Positions 13,922 through 30,829 are shown, numbered from the stretch's first letter. The stretch is DNA of 64,000 bases from Wuchereria bancrofti (GCA_005281725.1 SSBO01000014.1:356789-420788); one strand, 5' to 3'. Translations and numbers: made by a program. The notes: generated by a model not told the origin, from the sequence alone.

Positions 13922-16900
13922 CAATTTCATAGATAATAATAATAATAATAATAATACATGCACCATTCAATGAATAATCGATGTATTCTTTCATCAGTAA
14001 AGCAGCAGCATATCGTATGATAACAGAATAGTGTAATTAAATAATAGAAAAGAAAATATTTTAATGAATTAATATTTTATTAAATTTTTTAAAAATATTT
14101 CTATACAATAAATAAATGACAAAAATAAAAACAAAAAAATTGAAGTATATTAATAAAATAATCAGTAATTATTGAATTGCTGTTTTCTTTTTTTTCCTCC
14201 CTCTTAATTTATTTTTTTTTTTTAAAAATAAATATCTTTATTTATTTAAAATTGAATAAATGAAATAGTGTGAAAATGAAGTGAGAATTTTCATGTATTA
14301 TTGTAGCAAAAGGAGGAGGCGGAGGAAAGAGGAATTAAAAATAGTGAAAAATATGAATTACGAAAAAAAAAAAGAAGGGAAAACGTAGAAGAAAGAAAGA
14401 GTAAATTGGTTCAATAATAAGATAATAAATTTTTTAATAATTTTTTTAATTTTTAAAAAAAAATCGAAATAAAGTTTATTTGTTTGTTTTAAAATATTTG
14501 TTTAATTTTATAATTTCTTCAAAAGTTTTCATTTTAATTTAGCGATGCATTTTATACATTAAGAATAATAGATATTGATTGATGTAAAATTTTCATAAAA
14601 TAATAGTAATAAGACTTTTTGAGGAGGAAAAAAAAAACAAAGTTATTGATATAAAATTCATTAATTACTAATTTTACTCCTTTTAGCATTTCTAATTTGA
14701 GATTATTTCAGTTATTTCACGATTTATGGAAAATTGATTGATAATATATTTTCAAATATTATTGTAATATTATTTCACATAATTTCATAGATTTAAGCAG
14801 ACAAAATTTCATTTTTTTCAACAAAAAAAAAATGGAAAAAAGAGACAAAAAAATTCCAAGTTGTATTCCTTTAAAATAATGACATTGAAATTTTTAAAAA
14901 TATTTCCCAAAGGAAAGAAAAGAGAAAATGAGGAGAAAAACTAAGGATAAAGAAGAACATATAGCAGGAAGAGATAGAGAGAGAGGGGAAGGAAAATAAT
15001 TGGTAGAAGGAAAAGTTAGGATGAAATGAATGAAAAATTTTTTGCAATAATAATTTCTTTTTTTTTATTCTATTTTATTTTTTATTTTATTTATTTATTT
15101 ATTTACTTTTTTTTTGGAAAAGTGAATTTTAAATTATATTTCACATGTAAAATCAGTGCTGAAAATTCAACAATAGCAACAAAAATAATTATAGTACGAA
15201 ATAATGAAATAACGACGATCATAGCAATTGTCACAAAAGCAACATTAACAAAAATAGGAAAATATTTATTTTAATGTCAACGATATGATTCAAAATGAAA
15301 GTTATGAAAGATTACTCACAATAATTCATCAATTTTTATTTGAATTCAACAATAAATTAGAATAGTTGTGAAATTTTCATTTCAACCATCTATTGAATTT
15401 ATTTCATTACATCTGTATTTCATTAGCTTATTCATTATTCAATAAAAATTATCAAATTTTGTTGCATTTTTTTTTTCTCAATCAATTATTGAAATTTTAA
15501 AAATTGAATTGTACGATGAATAAGCAGTTTTATACTAATTTCATTTCTTATCAATGAAATTATAGTTTATGTAATTTATTTAAAACTTTTATCATTTATG
15601 ATAAAAATTGATGCGTGCAATTAGATTAATGGGATTAATTTGCTGGAAGTAAAAATATTCATACAAGTTTATTACTAAAATGGAAATAAATTACTGAAAG
15701 TAAAAAGTAAAAAAAAAAAATCAAAAAAAAAAGAAGGAAAATTTAACGATTAGATAAAGTAAAAGGGAAAAACGAAGGAAACGAAAAAAAAAAGCAAAAA
15801 ATTGGATTATCTTTTTATTTTTTTACTTGTTTTTTTCTTTCTATTACAACTTAACGAAAATTATTATTAACATATCTTTATGTTTTTTTTTTTTTTTTTT
15901 TTTTTTATCTAATTTTTTTAAAAATCAAAAAAAGGCAAAAAAAAAGTAAAAAAACGTAGAGAAGAGCTGCTGTATCTGTACAAAGTTGTTTTGCATTATA
16001 AATAATTGATAGTTATAATGTGAAAATTATTGAAGAGATGAAGGAAAGGAGGAATGAAGGAGGAAAAATTTTTTTTTTCAAAAATGAAGAATTGATTGAA
16101 AATATAACGAAGAAGGAAGGCAACATATCATTTTCTATAGAAGTAAGGAATTAAAAAAAAAAAGAAAGGAAGAATGAAAATTTCTAGAGATGTAATATTT
16201 GAAAAAATTAGGAAAAGCCTATTATTATTATCATTATCATTATTATTATTTGTTTATTATAATTATTATTATTATTATTCATTTTCACTGTTCTCTTTTC
16301 AACGAAAATGAAGGAAGAAGGAGAAAAAAATGATCGTTTCCATTCTATTTCCATTAAAAAAAAATTTTTCTTTTTCTTCATTTTTTTGTTTGGTTTTAGG
16401 AAGATTTTTTTTTTGAGAATTTTAGAAAGAAATAAAAATGTTTATATATTATATAACTTTCTAAAGTAACTATTTATTTAAGAAAAAAAGATTAGTATAA
16501 TTGTTTTGTTATTATTATTATTATTATTATCATGCACTATAATTATTATTTCTCAAGAATGATAACTGACTGATTTCAAATTAATTTCATTCGCATTTGA
16601 TTTGTTGAGAAAATAACGAAATTTGAAATGTTGACTACTATCATTTCATATTTTAACATCTTGAATGTTTTTTAAAAGTTTTTTTTCTTCTTTCTACCCT
16701 TTTTTTTTTCTTTTTTTAAAAATATACGGATGGTGAAAAAGTAGTTTGTGCATAACAGCTGACATTGAAATAAGAAACAAACAAATAAATAAATAAATAA
16801 TTAAACAATTAAATAAATGAAGAAGACGAAGAAAAAGATGTGAAATTTATAGCAAATAGTAGGACTTAGTTAGATGAATTCTAAATTTGCTATATTTTAA

Positions 16901-17080
16901 TAATTCAAAAATATGTCTGAATTATACAAATAAAACTTATTAACATTATATTAAATACTTAAGCATACGCAAATTTATGCATTTATTTTTTGTATTTTAT
17001 TTTAAATTTTGTGTTAATGTAAATATGAAAAAATAAAAGCAAAATAACTATTATTATTATTACTATAATTAAACGAACAA

Positions 17081-17184
17081 GATATGATAAGGATTGTTAG
17101 TATTGTTTTAGTCTGATAAGTAAGAATATATCGATATGATAAGGATTGTTAGCAATATTTTAATCTGATGAGTAAGAATATATG
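17081..17184. repeat. 52-bp tandem duplication
   Basis: Two adjacent copies of a unit beginning GATATGATAAGGATTGTTAG start at 17081 and 17133, with a few substitutions between them. Confidence 0.85.
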
Positions 17185-17375
17185 GAAATGATAATAATAG
17201 TAATATTTACTGATAGTAATAGTGGTGATAGTACTAGTAATAGTAAATTAATGATAGTATTAGCAATGATGTTAGTATTGATATTACTGAGAATATGATA
17301 TTAATATTATCACAGTTATTTATGATATGATAAAAAAAATGACATGAAATGATTCAAACCTTTTGTTTCTCTTAC

Positions 17376-17444
17376 ATATCTTATGGAAGATGTAGTTAAA
17401 TTAGCTTCTGCTTCAATTGTTTGTTCATCAGTAGAAGATGCCAT
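17376..17444 (-). CDS. Candidate first coding exon, gene uncertain
   Basis: On the minus strand an ATG opens a 23-codon stretch, MASSTDEQTIEAEANLTTSS then IRY, ending at a strong GTAAGAG donor. Its balanced, acidic composition stands out against the surrounding A/T runs. It could be the first coding exon of the rootletin-like gene 14 kb downstream, but its phase-0 end does not match the acceptor phase at 3521, so at least one intervening exon would be needed. It could equally start an unrelated gene or be chance. Confidence 0.35.
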
Positions 17445-17529
17445 AATTTGAAGAAGAAGAAGAAGAAGAAGCGGACAATAAACAAAATGAGCAAAACATT
17501 GAGGATCAAAATCTTTAAATATCAACTAG

Positions 17530-18137
17530 AACATATTTTCTTTAACTTTTTCTTTTTTTTTTTTTTTTCACAACTATTATTTCTGTTCAATTTTAACAAA
17601 TCAATAGTAAAACGAACGGAAAAAAAAAGTTTTTTTTTTTTTTTCTTTCAAACTTAATCATACCTTCCTATTTCTCTTTTTTCTTTTTCTTCATCATTAA
17701 ACCAAGCGAAACAGCAACAACAACAACAACAACTACGATATGATGAACAATTTTTAGTTGAAAATAAGAAAAAAAAAAAAAAACGATAAATTTTTAGTTA
17801 TATGTGATAAATACAACAATATAAGCTTATATTTTTTTTTTTTTTTTTTGCAATTTACAAATATGATAGAAACAAATGTATAAAAGTTTGAATGAAAATT
17901 ATTAATTGTTTCATTTATATGTTTCAATACTTTTTATTAATTTCTTACATTTCTAATTTCAATTCATTAATGTTTATTTTGAAATATTACATTGTTTATT
18001 TACATGTTACCTTGGAGATTTTGAAATTATCTTTTCCCTCTCCTTTCTATCTCATTCTCTTTCTATTTTCTATCTTCTTTCTCTCCATCTATTTAATTCA
18101 AAATCATTTTCATTATTGATATTAACATTAATATTAC

Positions 18138-18183
<46 letters not shown>

Positions 18184-20694
18184 CATTATTAATTATTTTA
18201 TTATTACTATTTTTCTTATTATCATTATTCGTTTTTTTTCCTGTCATTATTATCTTTATTATCACTACTGATTACTTAGTTTTCCTTTTCATTATTATCA
18301 TCATAACTTATCAGCATTAACTAAATTGCCTATTTCTTCTTTAACTTCCGGTATTTGTACTTTTGACAAATTTTTTCAAATCGTTTTGCATTCCGTGTTG
18401 CATTCTTTTTTGCTAAATATTTCTCAATCATTTTGCAATTTCATTCTGTTCATCCCACTGCTAATTATGCTACTAATAGTGTCCTTTGCTAATTTTTTCA
18501 TCCCTCAAAAAAATTTTCCGTTTCATTGTTTTATTCGAGACATCATGAATCATCGAATAGGATAACAACTGTGAAACTTTTCAATCATTGATTTCAGAGC
18601 TTAAATTAATTAAAATCATAGCATTTTTTAATATTGTTAAGCAGACAATATTGTTTCTCTTGCAATTAAATTAGCTTATTGGTTGAGAAAAAAAAAAAAT
18701 CTTAAAATCAATAATGGAAATGGATCAACGAATGATTGAAATACAAACTAAATGGATCAATAAATGATTGAAAACAAACTTATCATTATTAATAATTCTA
18801 TCAATAGAATTTCATCAAAATGAATTATTTCCAAAAAAATGAATTATTTTTTTTTTTTTTTGCTACCAAAGCATTTGTTCATTTTTATTTAAGAATTATT
18901 CACAAAAAGAGGGAGAGAGAGAGAGAGACAGAAAAAAAGAAAGTGACAAATTTAATTAGAAAACAAATACCATATGAAATTTTGTTTTATCTCTTTTGTG
19001 CCAAAAAAAAAAAAAGAGTACTGCCAAGCAACATTTTGGAATTATTTCTAACTTTTACACCTTTTAAAAAATTTTCATTTATTACTGTATATTTTGAATT
19101 TTTTTTTTTAAATAAACTGAAAAGAAATATCTGAAATTTATTTTATGGAATTCAAAAAAAAAAAAGAAATTAAATGAAGTTAATTCATTTCTTAAATATA
19201 TAAATTTCAATAGCGTAATTTTACAAAGAAAATAGCATTCATACATATTATGTTTCTCAGTGATTAAAATTTTCAAAGTTGTAATTATTCCAAGGAACTG
19301 AAAAAATAAATATGTATAAAATAGAAGGGAGCAATTAAGTATATCTTTTTAGAAAGTATTTTAAAATTGCCTTCATTTATATTTAATTTTTTTTTCGAAA
19401 AAGTTTTGTTAAAAGAAAAAAAAAAAGGAACGAAAAAATAAAAATATAAAAAGAGAAAACTAATAGGAAAGAGACGGAAAAAGAAACAGGATAAAATAAA
19501 TGGATAAATATATACATCAATTTCAAAGCATATTATTATTCGAAATTTTGTTTACAATGAAAATTGTTTGCGGTTATTGTGATAGTATGGTTGATCCGGT
19601 TTTTCACTGGAATAAAGTAGTGATGATGATGATGATTTTAGGTAACATGGGAATAGGTTGACAGATGACAATATGCATCTAATGTCTTGTTACAACTGAA
19701 ATTACTAGCAAAATTTTATTTGCATAAAATTGAATTTAAGAAAAAAAAAAAAAAAAAGAAAAACAAAGAAACGATGAATAAAATTAGGATTATTAGATAG
19801 ATATATTATTTGATTGTTAATATTAATTGTTTGAAATATTATTTATTCAAATTTTTATTAGCATAATTAATTAATTTTTTTAAATCATTAATAATCTTAT
19901 TCAAGCGAATGAAATTACAAAAAAAAAAAAGAAAAGAAAGAAAAAAAAATTATCATAATAAGCAAATTATTGTAAATAAAATTTACTATTGAAATATTAC
20001 AAGTTACATAGTTAATCGAATGTTTTAATAAAACTTCTTGAATTAAACTTGAATCAAAAATTTGAATTAAACTTTTAATTCTTTTCTTCTTTTACTCAAT
20101 TTATTTTTGTTATCATTGAATTTGTTTGTAATTTTTGCTTACATAAATATATTATGATTAAATTGAACTAATGGTTCCATTAAACTTTTCCGTGAATTAA
20201 TATCAAAAAAGGTAAAACAAGTTTAAATTAATATATGTGTGTATAAATTGAATCATTCGTTTATCAAATTCCAATGCCTATACTCTTTACTTTGTTTCAC
20301 TTAATGTACCAATAATAATTTAAACGATTGCTGAAAATTTTAATTTTGTTTTTTTTTTTTTAAATTGAAAAATAAAATTTTAAATATTATATTCATTGAA
20401 TATCTTTTATCATAATTTTCTATTTCATTTTTCTTTTTTGACTTTTTTTTTTTTTGCAATTTTTTTTTTTTTTTACGAAAATGGAAACATTTTAGTGCAT
20501 TATATTTTCTTGTTGGAAAAAAAAAAAAAACTTTTTTTCCCTTTTTTTTAAATCAAATTTTGCTTTTTTATAAATGTTTTGCATTGCTTACATTATATTA
20601 TTACAGTTTTTTGCAAGTTTTCAAAAATGATTCAATCGTTTTGAGTGCTTTTATTTATTTATTCTTTCTTTTGAAATAAAAATATAAAATTGTA
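17530..20694. other. AT-rich DNA with no supported gene
   Basis: This stretch is rich in homopolymers and includes a (TTA)n array near 18136-18190. Open frames are short and biased in composition. The small GC-richer patch around 19560-19690 shows no recognisable coding signal. Confidence 0.7.
18136..18198. repeat. (TTA)n microsatellite
   Basis: Near-perfect ATT/TTA triplets. Confidence 0.9.
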
Positions 20695-21535
20695 NNNNNN
20701 NNNNNNNNNNNNNNNNNNNNNNNNNNNNNNNNNNNNNNNNNNNNNNNNNNNNNNNNNNNNNNNNNNNNNNNNNNNNNNNNNNNNNNNNNNNNNNNNNNNN
20801 NNNNNNNNNNNNNNNNNNNNNNNNNNNNNNNNNNNNNNNNNNNNNNNNNNNNNNNNNNNNNNNNNNNNNNNNNNNNNNNNNNNNNNNNNNNNNNNNNNNN
20901 NNNNNNNNNNNNNNNNNNNNNNNNNNNNNNNNNNNNNNNNNNNNNNNNNNNNNNNNNNNNNNNNNNNNNNNNNNNNNNNNNNNNNNNNNNNNNNNNNNNN
21001 NNNNNNNNNNNNNNNNNNNNNNNNNNNNNNNNNNNNNNNNNNNNNNNNNNNNNNNNNNNNNNNNNNNNNNNNNNNNNNNNNNNNNNNNNNNNNNNNNNNN
21101 NNNNNNNNNNNNNNNNNNNNNNNNNNNNNNNNNNNNNNNNNNNNNNNNNNNNNNNNNNNNNNNNNNNNNNNNNNNNNNNNNNNNNNNNNNNNNNNNNNNN
21201 NNNNNNNNNNNNNNNNNNNNNNNNNNNNNNNNNNNNNNNNNNNNNNNNNNNNNNNNNNNNNNNNNNNNNNNNNNNNNNNNNNNNNNNNNNNNNNNNNNNN
21301 NNNNNNNNNNNNNNNNNNNNNNNNNNNNNNNNNNNNNNNNNNNNNNNNNNNNNNNNNNNNNNNNNNNNNNNNNNNNNNNNNNNNNNNNNNNNNNNNNNNN
21401 NNNNNNNNNNNNNNNNNNNNNNNNNNNNNNNNNNNNNNNNNNNNNNNNNNNNNNNNNNNNNNNNNNNNNNNNNNNNNNNNNNNNNNNNNNNNNNNNNNNN
21501 NNNNNNNNNNNNNNNNNNNNNNNNNNNNNNNNNNN
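20695..21535. other. Assembly gap (841 N)
   Basis: A run of N. The apparent open frame across it is meaningless. The 5' exons of the PI4K2 gene, not found elsewhere, may lie here or in AT-rich sequence nearby. Confidence 1.
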
Positions 21536-21710
21536 TAACTCGAAATAAAATTAAGATTCAGTGAAAATTTTCTTCTCTCTTTTTTTCTTTTTTTTTTTTA
21601 AAATCATAATTTTTATAAATTGTCAGTCATTATCAGACATTATTATCATTCAGTTTTAGATGCGAATGATAAATGCATGTGACATTATTTTCCATCTTTT
21701 TTTTAAATGT

Positions 21711-21832
21711 TTTAAAATATACATTTGCCATTTTAAGGCATCCATTTTACTAATCGGAAAACCATTTTAAGACATTTTAAGGCATCCATTTACCAATCGA
21801 GAAATCATTTTAAAGTATACATTTATCAATGA
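21711..21832. repeat. Short degenerate tandem repeat
   Basis: Three to four imperfect copies of a unit like ATTTTAAGGCATCCATTTAC followed by CAATCG, about 35 bp each. Confidence 0.7.
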
Positions 21833-22078
21833 GGGAGCTATATCTTTATTAAAAGCAAAAAAAAAAAAGTAAATTAAAGTAATAGTATTCTGTTAAGGTA
21901 ATAAATATTACTTTTTAAATCAAGAAATAGAAATATGAATTTTTGTTTAAAATTTCTTTTTTCTTTTTTTAAGATTAAGCATATGAGGGAATAAATTGTG
22001 AATGAAAAAGAAAAATTGAAGTTATCAAAAAAAAAAAAGGAAACGATAATATATGAGTAGATATAGATAAAATAACCG

Positions 22079-22412
<334 letters not shown>

Positions 22413-23175
22413 TACTATAAATATTGTGCAATTTTTCGAATGTATGCTTTTTTATTATTAAATAATAGTGTATTTGTTTAGTTATAAACATTTTAGAAAT
22501 TTACTAAATTAAGTGAAAAGAAGAAAAGGAAGTGAAAAATAGCCCGAAAAAAAGTTTCAGTTTCAACCAATATTTAATACTATCACCAAATGTTATAATT
22601 TATAGATTTTGTTTCATATTCAGTAGTGATGTTATTAATAATATTATTAATTAATTTAATTTTTTAAATCCTCTCATCGGCTAATTATATTTTGAGTAAT
22701 CATTGATTTATTAAGTGATAATAATAATTTGCTATTATCTTTATCAATATTTTTTTTCTCTTTTCTTATTCTTTTTTCAGATTGTAATATTCTTTTTTTT
22801 TTGGTTGCTTACCTTATTACAAATTTTTTCAGTCATATAATCTTTATACAAATTAACAATTATTCAGCAATTTAGTGAATGTATTGTTTAATAATTTAGA
22901 ATTAAAAAAAAAACAGATAAATAATTTTTTTTTTTGGTCAAACAAAATAAATATTTTTAAATGACTTATTTCGATTTTCATTTTTTTCAAATATTTTATT
23001 TGGATTTAAAAAACTGGATTTAAATTTAGATTGAAACTTTAATACATACGATTATGAGATATTTTATAGCATTATTTTGAAATATAATATGTTTTACTTT
23101 AGTTTTTCTTTTTTTTTTTTTTCTCTCTCTCCCTCTTTTATTAGTAATAAATGAATATTTTTAATTTAATTTTAG

Positions 23176-24710
<1,535 letters not shown>

Positions 24711-24711
24711 N
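24711..24711. other. Single N between inverted repeats
   Basis: One ambiguous base lies exactly where the two inverted repeats meet, which suggests a contig join. Another isolated N occurs at 28895 within a poly-A run. Confidence 0.9.
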
Positions 24712-25335
24712 AAAAAAAAAAAAAAAAGAAAAAGAAAAGAGAGAAAAGTTTATTAGTGTAACAATTTTAATGTTAACTTATCAAGCTGATTGATTTCTTA
24801 ATTAAATAAAATGATAATAGTATTATGAATAAAATGTTCATTTTAATTGCTAATTCTAATTGATTATCAGTAGTAATTTGGAAGAGAATGTATTCGTTTA
24901 CTTAATTAATTAATTAATTAATTAATATTAATTTGAAAATAATTGCCATGATTAAATAAGTATTCTATTCAATAGTAAATACATTTTACTTTCATCTCTT
25001 TCCTCTTCCTCTTAACTCATCTCTCTATTAATATGTTTTATTATAAAATAAATGAAAGTAAAATGTATTTACTATTGAATAGAATACTTATTTAATCATG
25101 GCAATTATTTTCAAATTAATATTAATTAATTAATTAATTAATTAAGTAAACGAATACATTCTCTTCCAAATTACTACTGATAATCAATTAGAATTAGCAA
25201 TTAAAATGAACATTTTATTCATAATACTATTATCATTTTATTTAATTAAGAAATCAATCAGCTTGATAAGTTAACATTAAAATTGTTACACTAATAAACT
25301 TTTCTCTCTTTTCTTTTTCTTTTTTTTTTTTTTTT
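24712..25335. repeat. Inverted repeat 2 (284-bp arms, 56-bp spacer)
   Basis: Arm 24712-24995 is the reverse complement of 25052-25335, apparently perfect, including the A16/T16 ends. The spacer is 24996-25051. It begins immediately after the N that ends inverted repeat 1. Confidence 0.95.
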
Positions 25336-25689
25336 GCTTCCTATTCAAATTAACAAATATAAGAATGAAATAGACAAGTTCTAAGCTTAAAATTGATTTA
25401 TAAACTTATTGCTTCATGTCTTTGCAGAAACATTGAACATAAAATGATGACAGTGTGTGTGTGTGTGTTTCTGTATGTCTCTATATATGCATGTATCGAT
25501 GAATGTTCTATGTTACCCATCCACTTTCTCGGGTATCTTTCTTTCTACCCATCCTTTTCCCATCAGTATAAACGTTTGCTTAAAACATACAATAGTTATT
25601 GGAGGTGTGTAACAATCAGCAAAAATCATTTCGCACTCTATCGTGCCTAACAGTGTCGTATGTTTGTGTTTGTTTATCTGCTAGATATG

Positions 25690-26280
25690 AAATGAATTAG
25701 AAATACATCAAATATAAATACATAATATCAAATATATATATATATATAAATAATTTAAAATTTGTAATCAAATATAAATGTATGATAAAAAAAATAGAAA
25801 ATATAAATATAGATGTATTATACAAAATGTAAATGTAAAAAAACATAAAACATAAATATGTAATATAAAATATAAATACATAATTTAAAAATATAATTAA
25901 ATATAGATACACAAAATATAAATATAAATATACCATGTGAAAAGAAAAGATTAAAAAAAATATAAAGCATAAATATATAAAATATTATTTAAATATATAA
26001 TTTAAAATTATGATCAAATATAAATACATAAAATGTAAATGCACTGTATAAAATGCAAATATGAAAAAAAAATGAAACATAAGTAGATAATATATGATAT
26101 AAATTCATAATTTAAAAATATAATGAAAATATAAATACATAAAATATAAATTACGAATATACAATATGAAAGTATATAAAAAATGAAGTAAAAAAGAAAT
26201 AAATAATACAAAATATAAATTTGAAAATATGAAATATTAATACAAAATTTAAAATGTAGATGTTTAAAAAAAGAAAAAAG
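25690..26280. repeat. AT-rich degenerate minisatellite
   Basis: Many variants of AAATATAAATACATAAAATA are reiterated over about 600 bp. The Tyr/Ile/Phe-rich minus-strand frames here are artefacts of this repeat. Confidence 0.85.
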
Positions 26281-29200
26281 AAAAACATACCAAATGAAAA
26301 TACATGTAAATAAAATGACAATAATTATTCTTAAAACTAATTAACAGAAACTTTTTATAACTAATTATAATAAATAATATATGCTAAACAGTATTATTAA
26401 ATATGTTAAATTATAATAAAAATTAATTCGACAATATAGAAAAAAGTTATAATAATTTTACCTTTTTATCTTTATTGTCATACATACAAATCTTTTTTTT
26501 TTCTTTTCATTCGTTTTTTTTATTTTTCATCACTGATATTATTTCAACAAATTTTACGATCATACTGTAATCTGATACATTTCGATCTTAATGATGCACT
26601 TAAACATTTATCAAAAGCTTTAATAATAAAAATAAAAAAAAAAAAATTTTTTTTTCCTTTTTGTTTTCTATTTTGAGCCCATTTGAAATGTGATCAAATC
26701 ATATGAACAAACAAACGTGATATAATAATATCATTGTTTAAAATTGAACAATATTGAAATAGATGGATATGATAATCAGCTGGCATTATATGATAAAAAT
26801 ATTATCATCAATATCTAACTGATAAACAAATAAGTGAATATGAGAAGAAATGAATAAACAAATATTCATTAGACAAGATTATTTGAGGCAAAACTTAAAC
26901 AAATATTCATTAGAAAAGATTAGTTCAGATAAAAATTATGATTGACAAAAAAAAAAAAAAAATATAAAAAGAAAAAAAAAATTCAAATATTATCACTTGA
27001 AGAATGTATACAGTAACTAGATGGAAAATAAGTGAAATGAAATGAAGAAAAATTTGTTTGCTATGATTTGAAGAAGAGATTAAAACTGGATCATATCAAT
27101 TCAGTAAACAAATATAAATTTCAAAAAGGAAAAGAACGAAAAAAAAAAAAAAGAGGAACAATTCATATCTAACTAATAGGAATTTTTATTTCTATATTAA
27201 CAAAATTTCAATCCTTGAAAATATTGTTACGAAAATTAAAATTTTAGCATATGTACATATTTTTTCTTCTCTTCTTTTTTTTTTTTTGCACAATCATATA
27301 AATATCAATAGGAATGAAAGAAAGAAGGGAAAAAAATAAAAGAATGAGAAATCTGAAATCGTCTTAACTAATCTCAATTATTATCAGTATTCATTTCAAT
27401 TCGATTAAACATTATAAATGCTATCAAATGATATATTTGAAAGTTGTGGATTAAACTTATTTTGCACTATTTATGACTGATTAAATGTTTGCATTATATT
27501 GTATCACATCTTAATAGATTAAAATATGACATTTATAATAATAAAAGTAAATAAATTAATATAAAAGATAAATTGATGAAGAATAAAAAAAAAAAAAAAA
27601 AAAAAAAAAAAACTTAACGACTGAGCAATAAATTGATATGAAATTCAATATTTTCCAAGCATTGGATCAAATTTGATTTGCTTATTGTTATTATTTTTTT
27701 TTTCAATATTAGCATCGGAGATAAGTTTGCAAAATGAATCAGTTTCTAAATGAAGATAGTAAAATGATAATCATTTATTCTTCACTTATTTTAATCAACT
27801 TTTAACAGTTAAACTTTTTGATAAAGAATTTTTTTCCTTTTTCTTTTTTTGCTGATCAAATTTGAAATTTTCATACTTATTAATGCATTATTATTGTTAT
27901 AAAAATATCAATATCACACAATGTAAAATTTATTATTTTATGATAAAAATTTACCTGAAATATTGGGACTTTTTTTTTTTTTGTTTCATGTCCAATTTGC
28001 GAGTAACATTTATAACTTGCATGTTAATACTGATAAATACGAAATCACATGTAATGATAGATATTTAATATCAAAATTTCAATATTCTAAACTTAGACAT
28101 ATCAAATTTAATCAGTGATCTTTGAATAAAGCAGAAGTGTTGAATTTAGTTTCAGAATTTGAAACTTATGTTTAAGCAATTTTAATCTTTTCAAGCTTTT
28201 ATCATTTTTACAAATGTACCCATGAAGAATTTTCAAAAATTTTTTTTTTTTTTAAAAAAAAAACCTAATTAATTGTTGTTATTAGTGGATGATTCTGCTT
28301 GAATCGCTTATACACAATTTGCTTAATGCATATTATCATCGTTACTAATAATAGAGAAATTTCATTTATTAGTTTTTTTTTTTCTTTTTTTTTAGAGAAA
28401 AATTTTCAATTGAATTAGATTGCAATTTTTTTTTTTAAACGAATTACTGTGCATATTATAAAATTCACCGTTTATTTATTTGTTCATTTTTAACTATTTT
28501 TATTTCTTATACTATTTGCGTTTTATAAAAGCAAAAAAAAAAAATTTTTTTTTTTTCAGTTTACAAAATGAGTAAATGTTGCAATAATGATTTGGCAGAT
28601 GTATGCATAATTTAATAGTACCAGTAAAAAAAAGTTGCAATTGTTATGGAATATTTTATTTTGGAAATAAATTAAAAATTGAAATTATAAGTAAATTTTC
28701 GAAAATCAATAGATAACTTAGGATTTTAATTTGAACGTAATAGTAGTTCAGCATAATTGGTTGTTTGAAATAAGGGAATGCAAAAGAGTGAAGATGTATT
28801 GCAATTAATTTATGATTAGATAAAAATAATTCTAATCACTTATCATATTGTTTAGTTTAACTTTAGTAACATTCATTTAAACCAAGAAAAAAAANAAAAA
28901 AAATGGAAATTGAAATCATGCATTTTATTAAATATGGATTTGTAAACTGATATTTTAAGGCTTTTTTTTTTCTCATTTTTTTTTGTATTTAACTCCTATA
29001 TCATAACCATATATGATATTTAATAACTTTTATAACAGTGATAAATACATAATATTTTATAATTTAATAGCTTGGACAAAAATAGAAAAGAATAAATAGC
29101 ATAAATTAATATTGAAATTGGATAATATAACTTTTTTTTTCCACTAAAAATAATTACAAAAAAAAAAATCACTCAGATGGCAAATTTAAAATGAATTAAG

Positions 29201-29654
29201 AAAAGAAAAAATTGATTTCTATTAGACGATAAATCATTCTAAAATTTATTCAACAAATAGCATTAAGAAAAAAAAAAGAAAAAAAGGAATTTGTTATTTT
29301 CATATTTCATTAGTTAAGAAGGGGTGATTAAAAAGTTTAAATGAGTGCATATGTGATGAAATAACTAACGAACAGAAATAAAAATTATTTCATGGAAATG
29401 ATAAATGAGATTTACTTCTGTTTTAAAAGAACATAACAATTTATCAAATGTTATAGAATGAGAGAAAAATTTGTTGTTGTCGTAGCAACAAATAATAAAA
29501 TTTTTTAATCACATTATGCTCTTTTTTTTTTTTTGCTTATTCTAAAATTTACTCAATAAATAGCATTAAAAAAAAAAACCCAACTTTTTCTTTTACCTTA
29601 TTAATTAAAAAAATAGATGATACTAATAGAGAAATGAAACAATACTATCAACAA

Positions 29655-29765
29655 AAGTAACAGTAGTAGTAATACTTGTTGTTATTGTATTAATACTATT
29701 AATAGTAGGAGCAGTAGTAGTAATATTAGTAGTAATAGTATTAGTAATAGTAGCAGTAGTAATAA
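29655..29765. repeat. (GTA)n microsatellite
   Basis: Imperfect AGT/GTA triplets with ATT interruptions. Confidence 0.85.
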
Positions 29766-30829
29766 TCTTGAAATTCATCTTAAATACTTAAAACTTATGT
29801 TCTAAAAAATACTAATTAAGTAGAATGAAATTTTTTAAAAATCAAAGAAAAAAGAAAAGCGATGAAAGAATAACAAATATTACAAAAGAATGAATGATAA
29901 CTCACTGATAAGCAAAACGAATCCGGTTAATGAATAAAAAGCAATTTTGAAAAAAAAAAAAAACTAATTGAAGGTACGTTCTTGCGTTGCCATGTGCTTT
30001 TCGTGTGAAATGATCTCGAAATAACAACTACTACTTAAATGAACAAAATATCTTAAAGTACTCCAGTAAGTTTTGATAAGGTAAAATGAGGGAGAATTAT
30101 ATTGTTATGACTGTTACTATTACCATTATCATTTACTATTATTATTTATACGTACTATTTATTATTATCATTGTCATTATTATTATGATTATTATTTATC
30201 ATTATCATTATTATTAATTATTATTATTATCAATTACTATTATTACCAATTCAATTATTATTCTTATCAATTATTAACTATTTCTATTTGTTATTATCAC
30301 TACTAATGATAACACTAGTATTACTATTACTATATTGACTACCACTATCATCGTAATTGTTTTTTATACGAAGAAATTGAATTAAAGTGCATTTTAAGCA
30401 TTGCATCAATAATTAATATATTTTCCTTTTATATGCAAATTCTTTTTTTAAATGGCAAACAATTTTTATTATTTATAACGAAATCAGTAGCATTTCTGAA
30501 AATGTTACAAAAGAAGTTTTGAAAACTTTCGGAATTTAAAGATAATTCTCAAAAAAAATTATCCTAATTGAATGACCATAGAATGTTTTTCTGATCTATT
30601 ATACTATTATCATTCCTTTTTTTTTTTTGTTATTCTTTATCACTGTTATTTTGTTTTATCAATTATCTTTTCTTATTTTAATTATGAATCTCCTCATTAT
30701 ACCCGTGTAACGAACAAAATTTCGATATTTTATATTCAGAATCTCTCGCTGCATATTCGAAAATTCTTGGTGACGTAAAAGATGTCCTCATGACGTGAAG
30801 ATTTAATGGCAGTTGTTGTTAGAAACAGA

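Larger units (their letters stand above)
3640..17370. other. AT-rich intron or intergenic DNA with no supported gene
   Basis: About 13.7 kb of extremely AT-rich DNA holds dozens of A- or T-runs of 10-25 bases and several microsatellites. All open frames are short and low in complexity (Phe, Lys, Ile, Asn), typical of such composition. If the exon at 17376-17444 belongs to the rootletin-like gene, this is its large first intron; otherwise it is intergenic. Confidence 0.7.

Noticed and set aside
20690..21538. 282-codon open frame
   Set aside because: It consists of N bases only.
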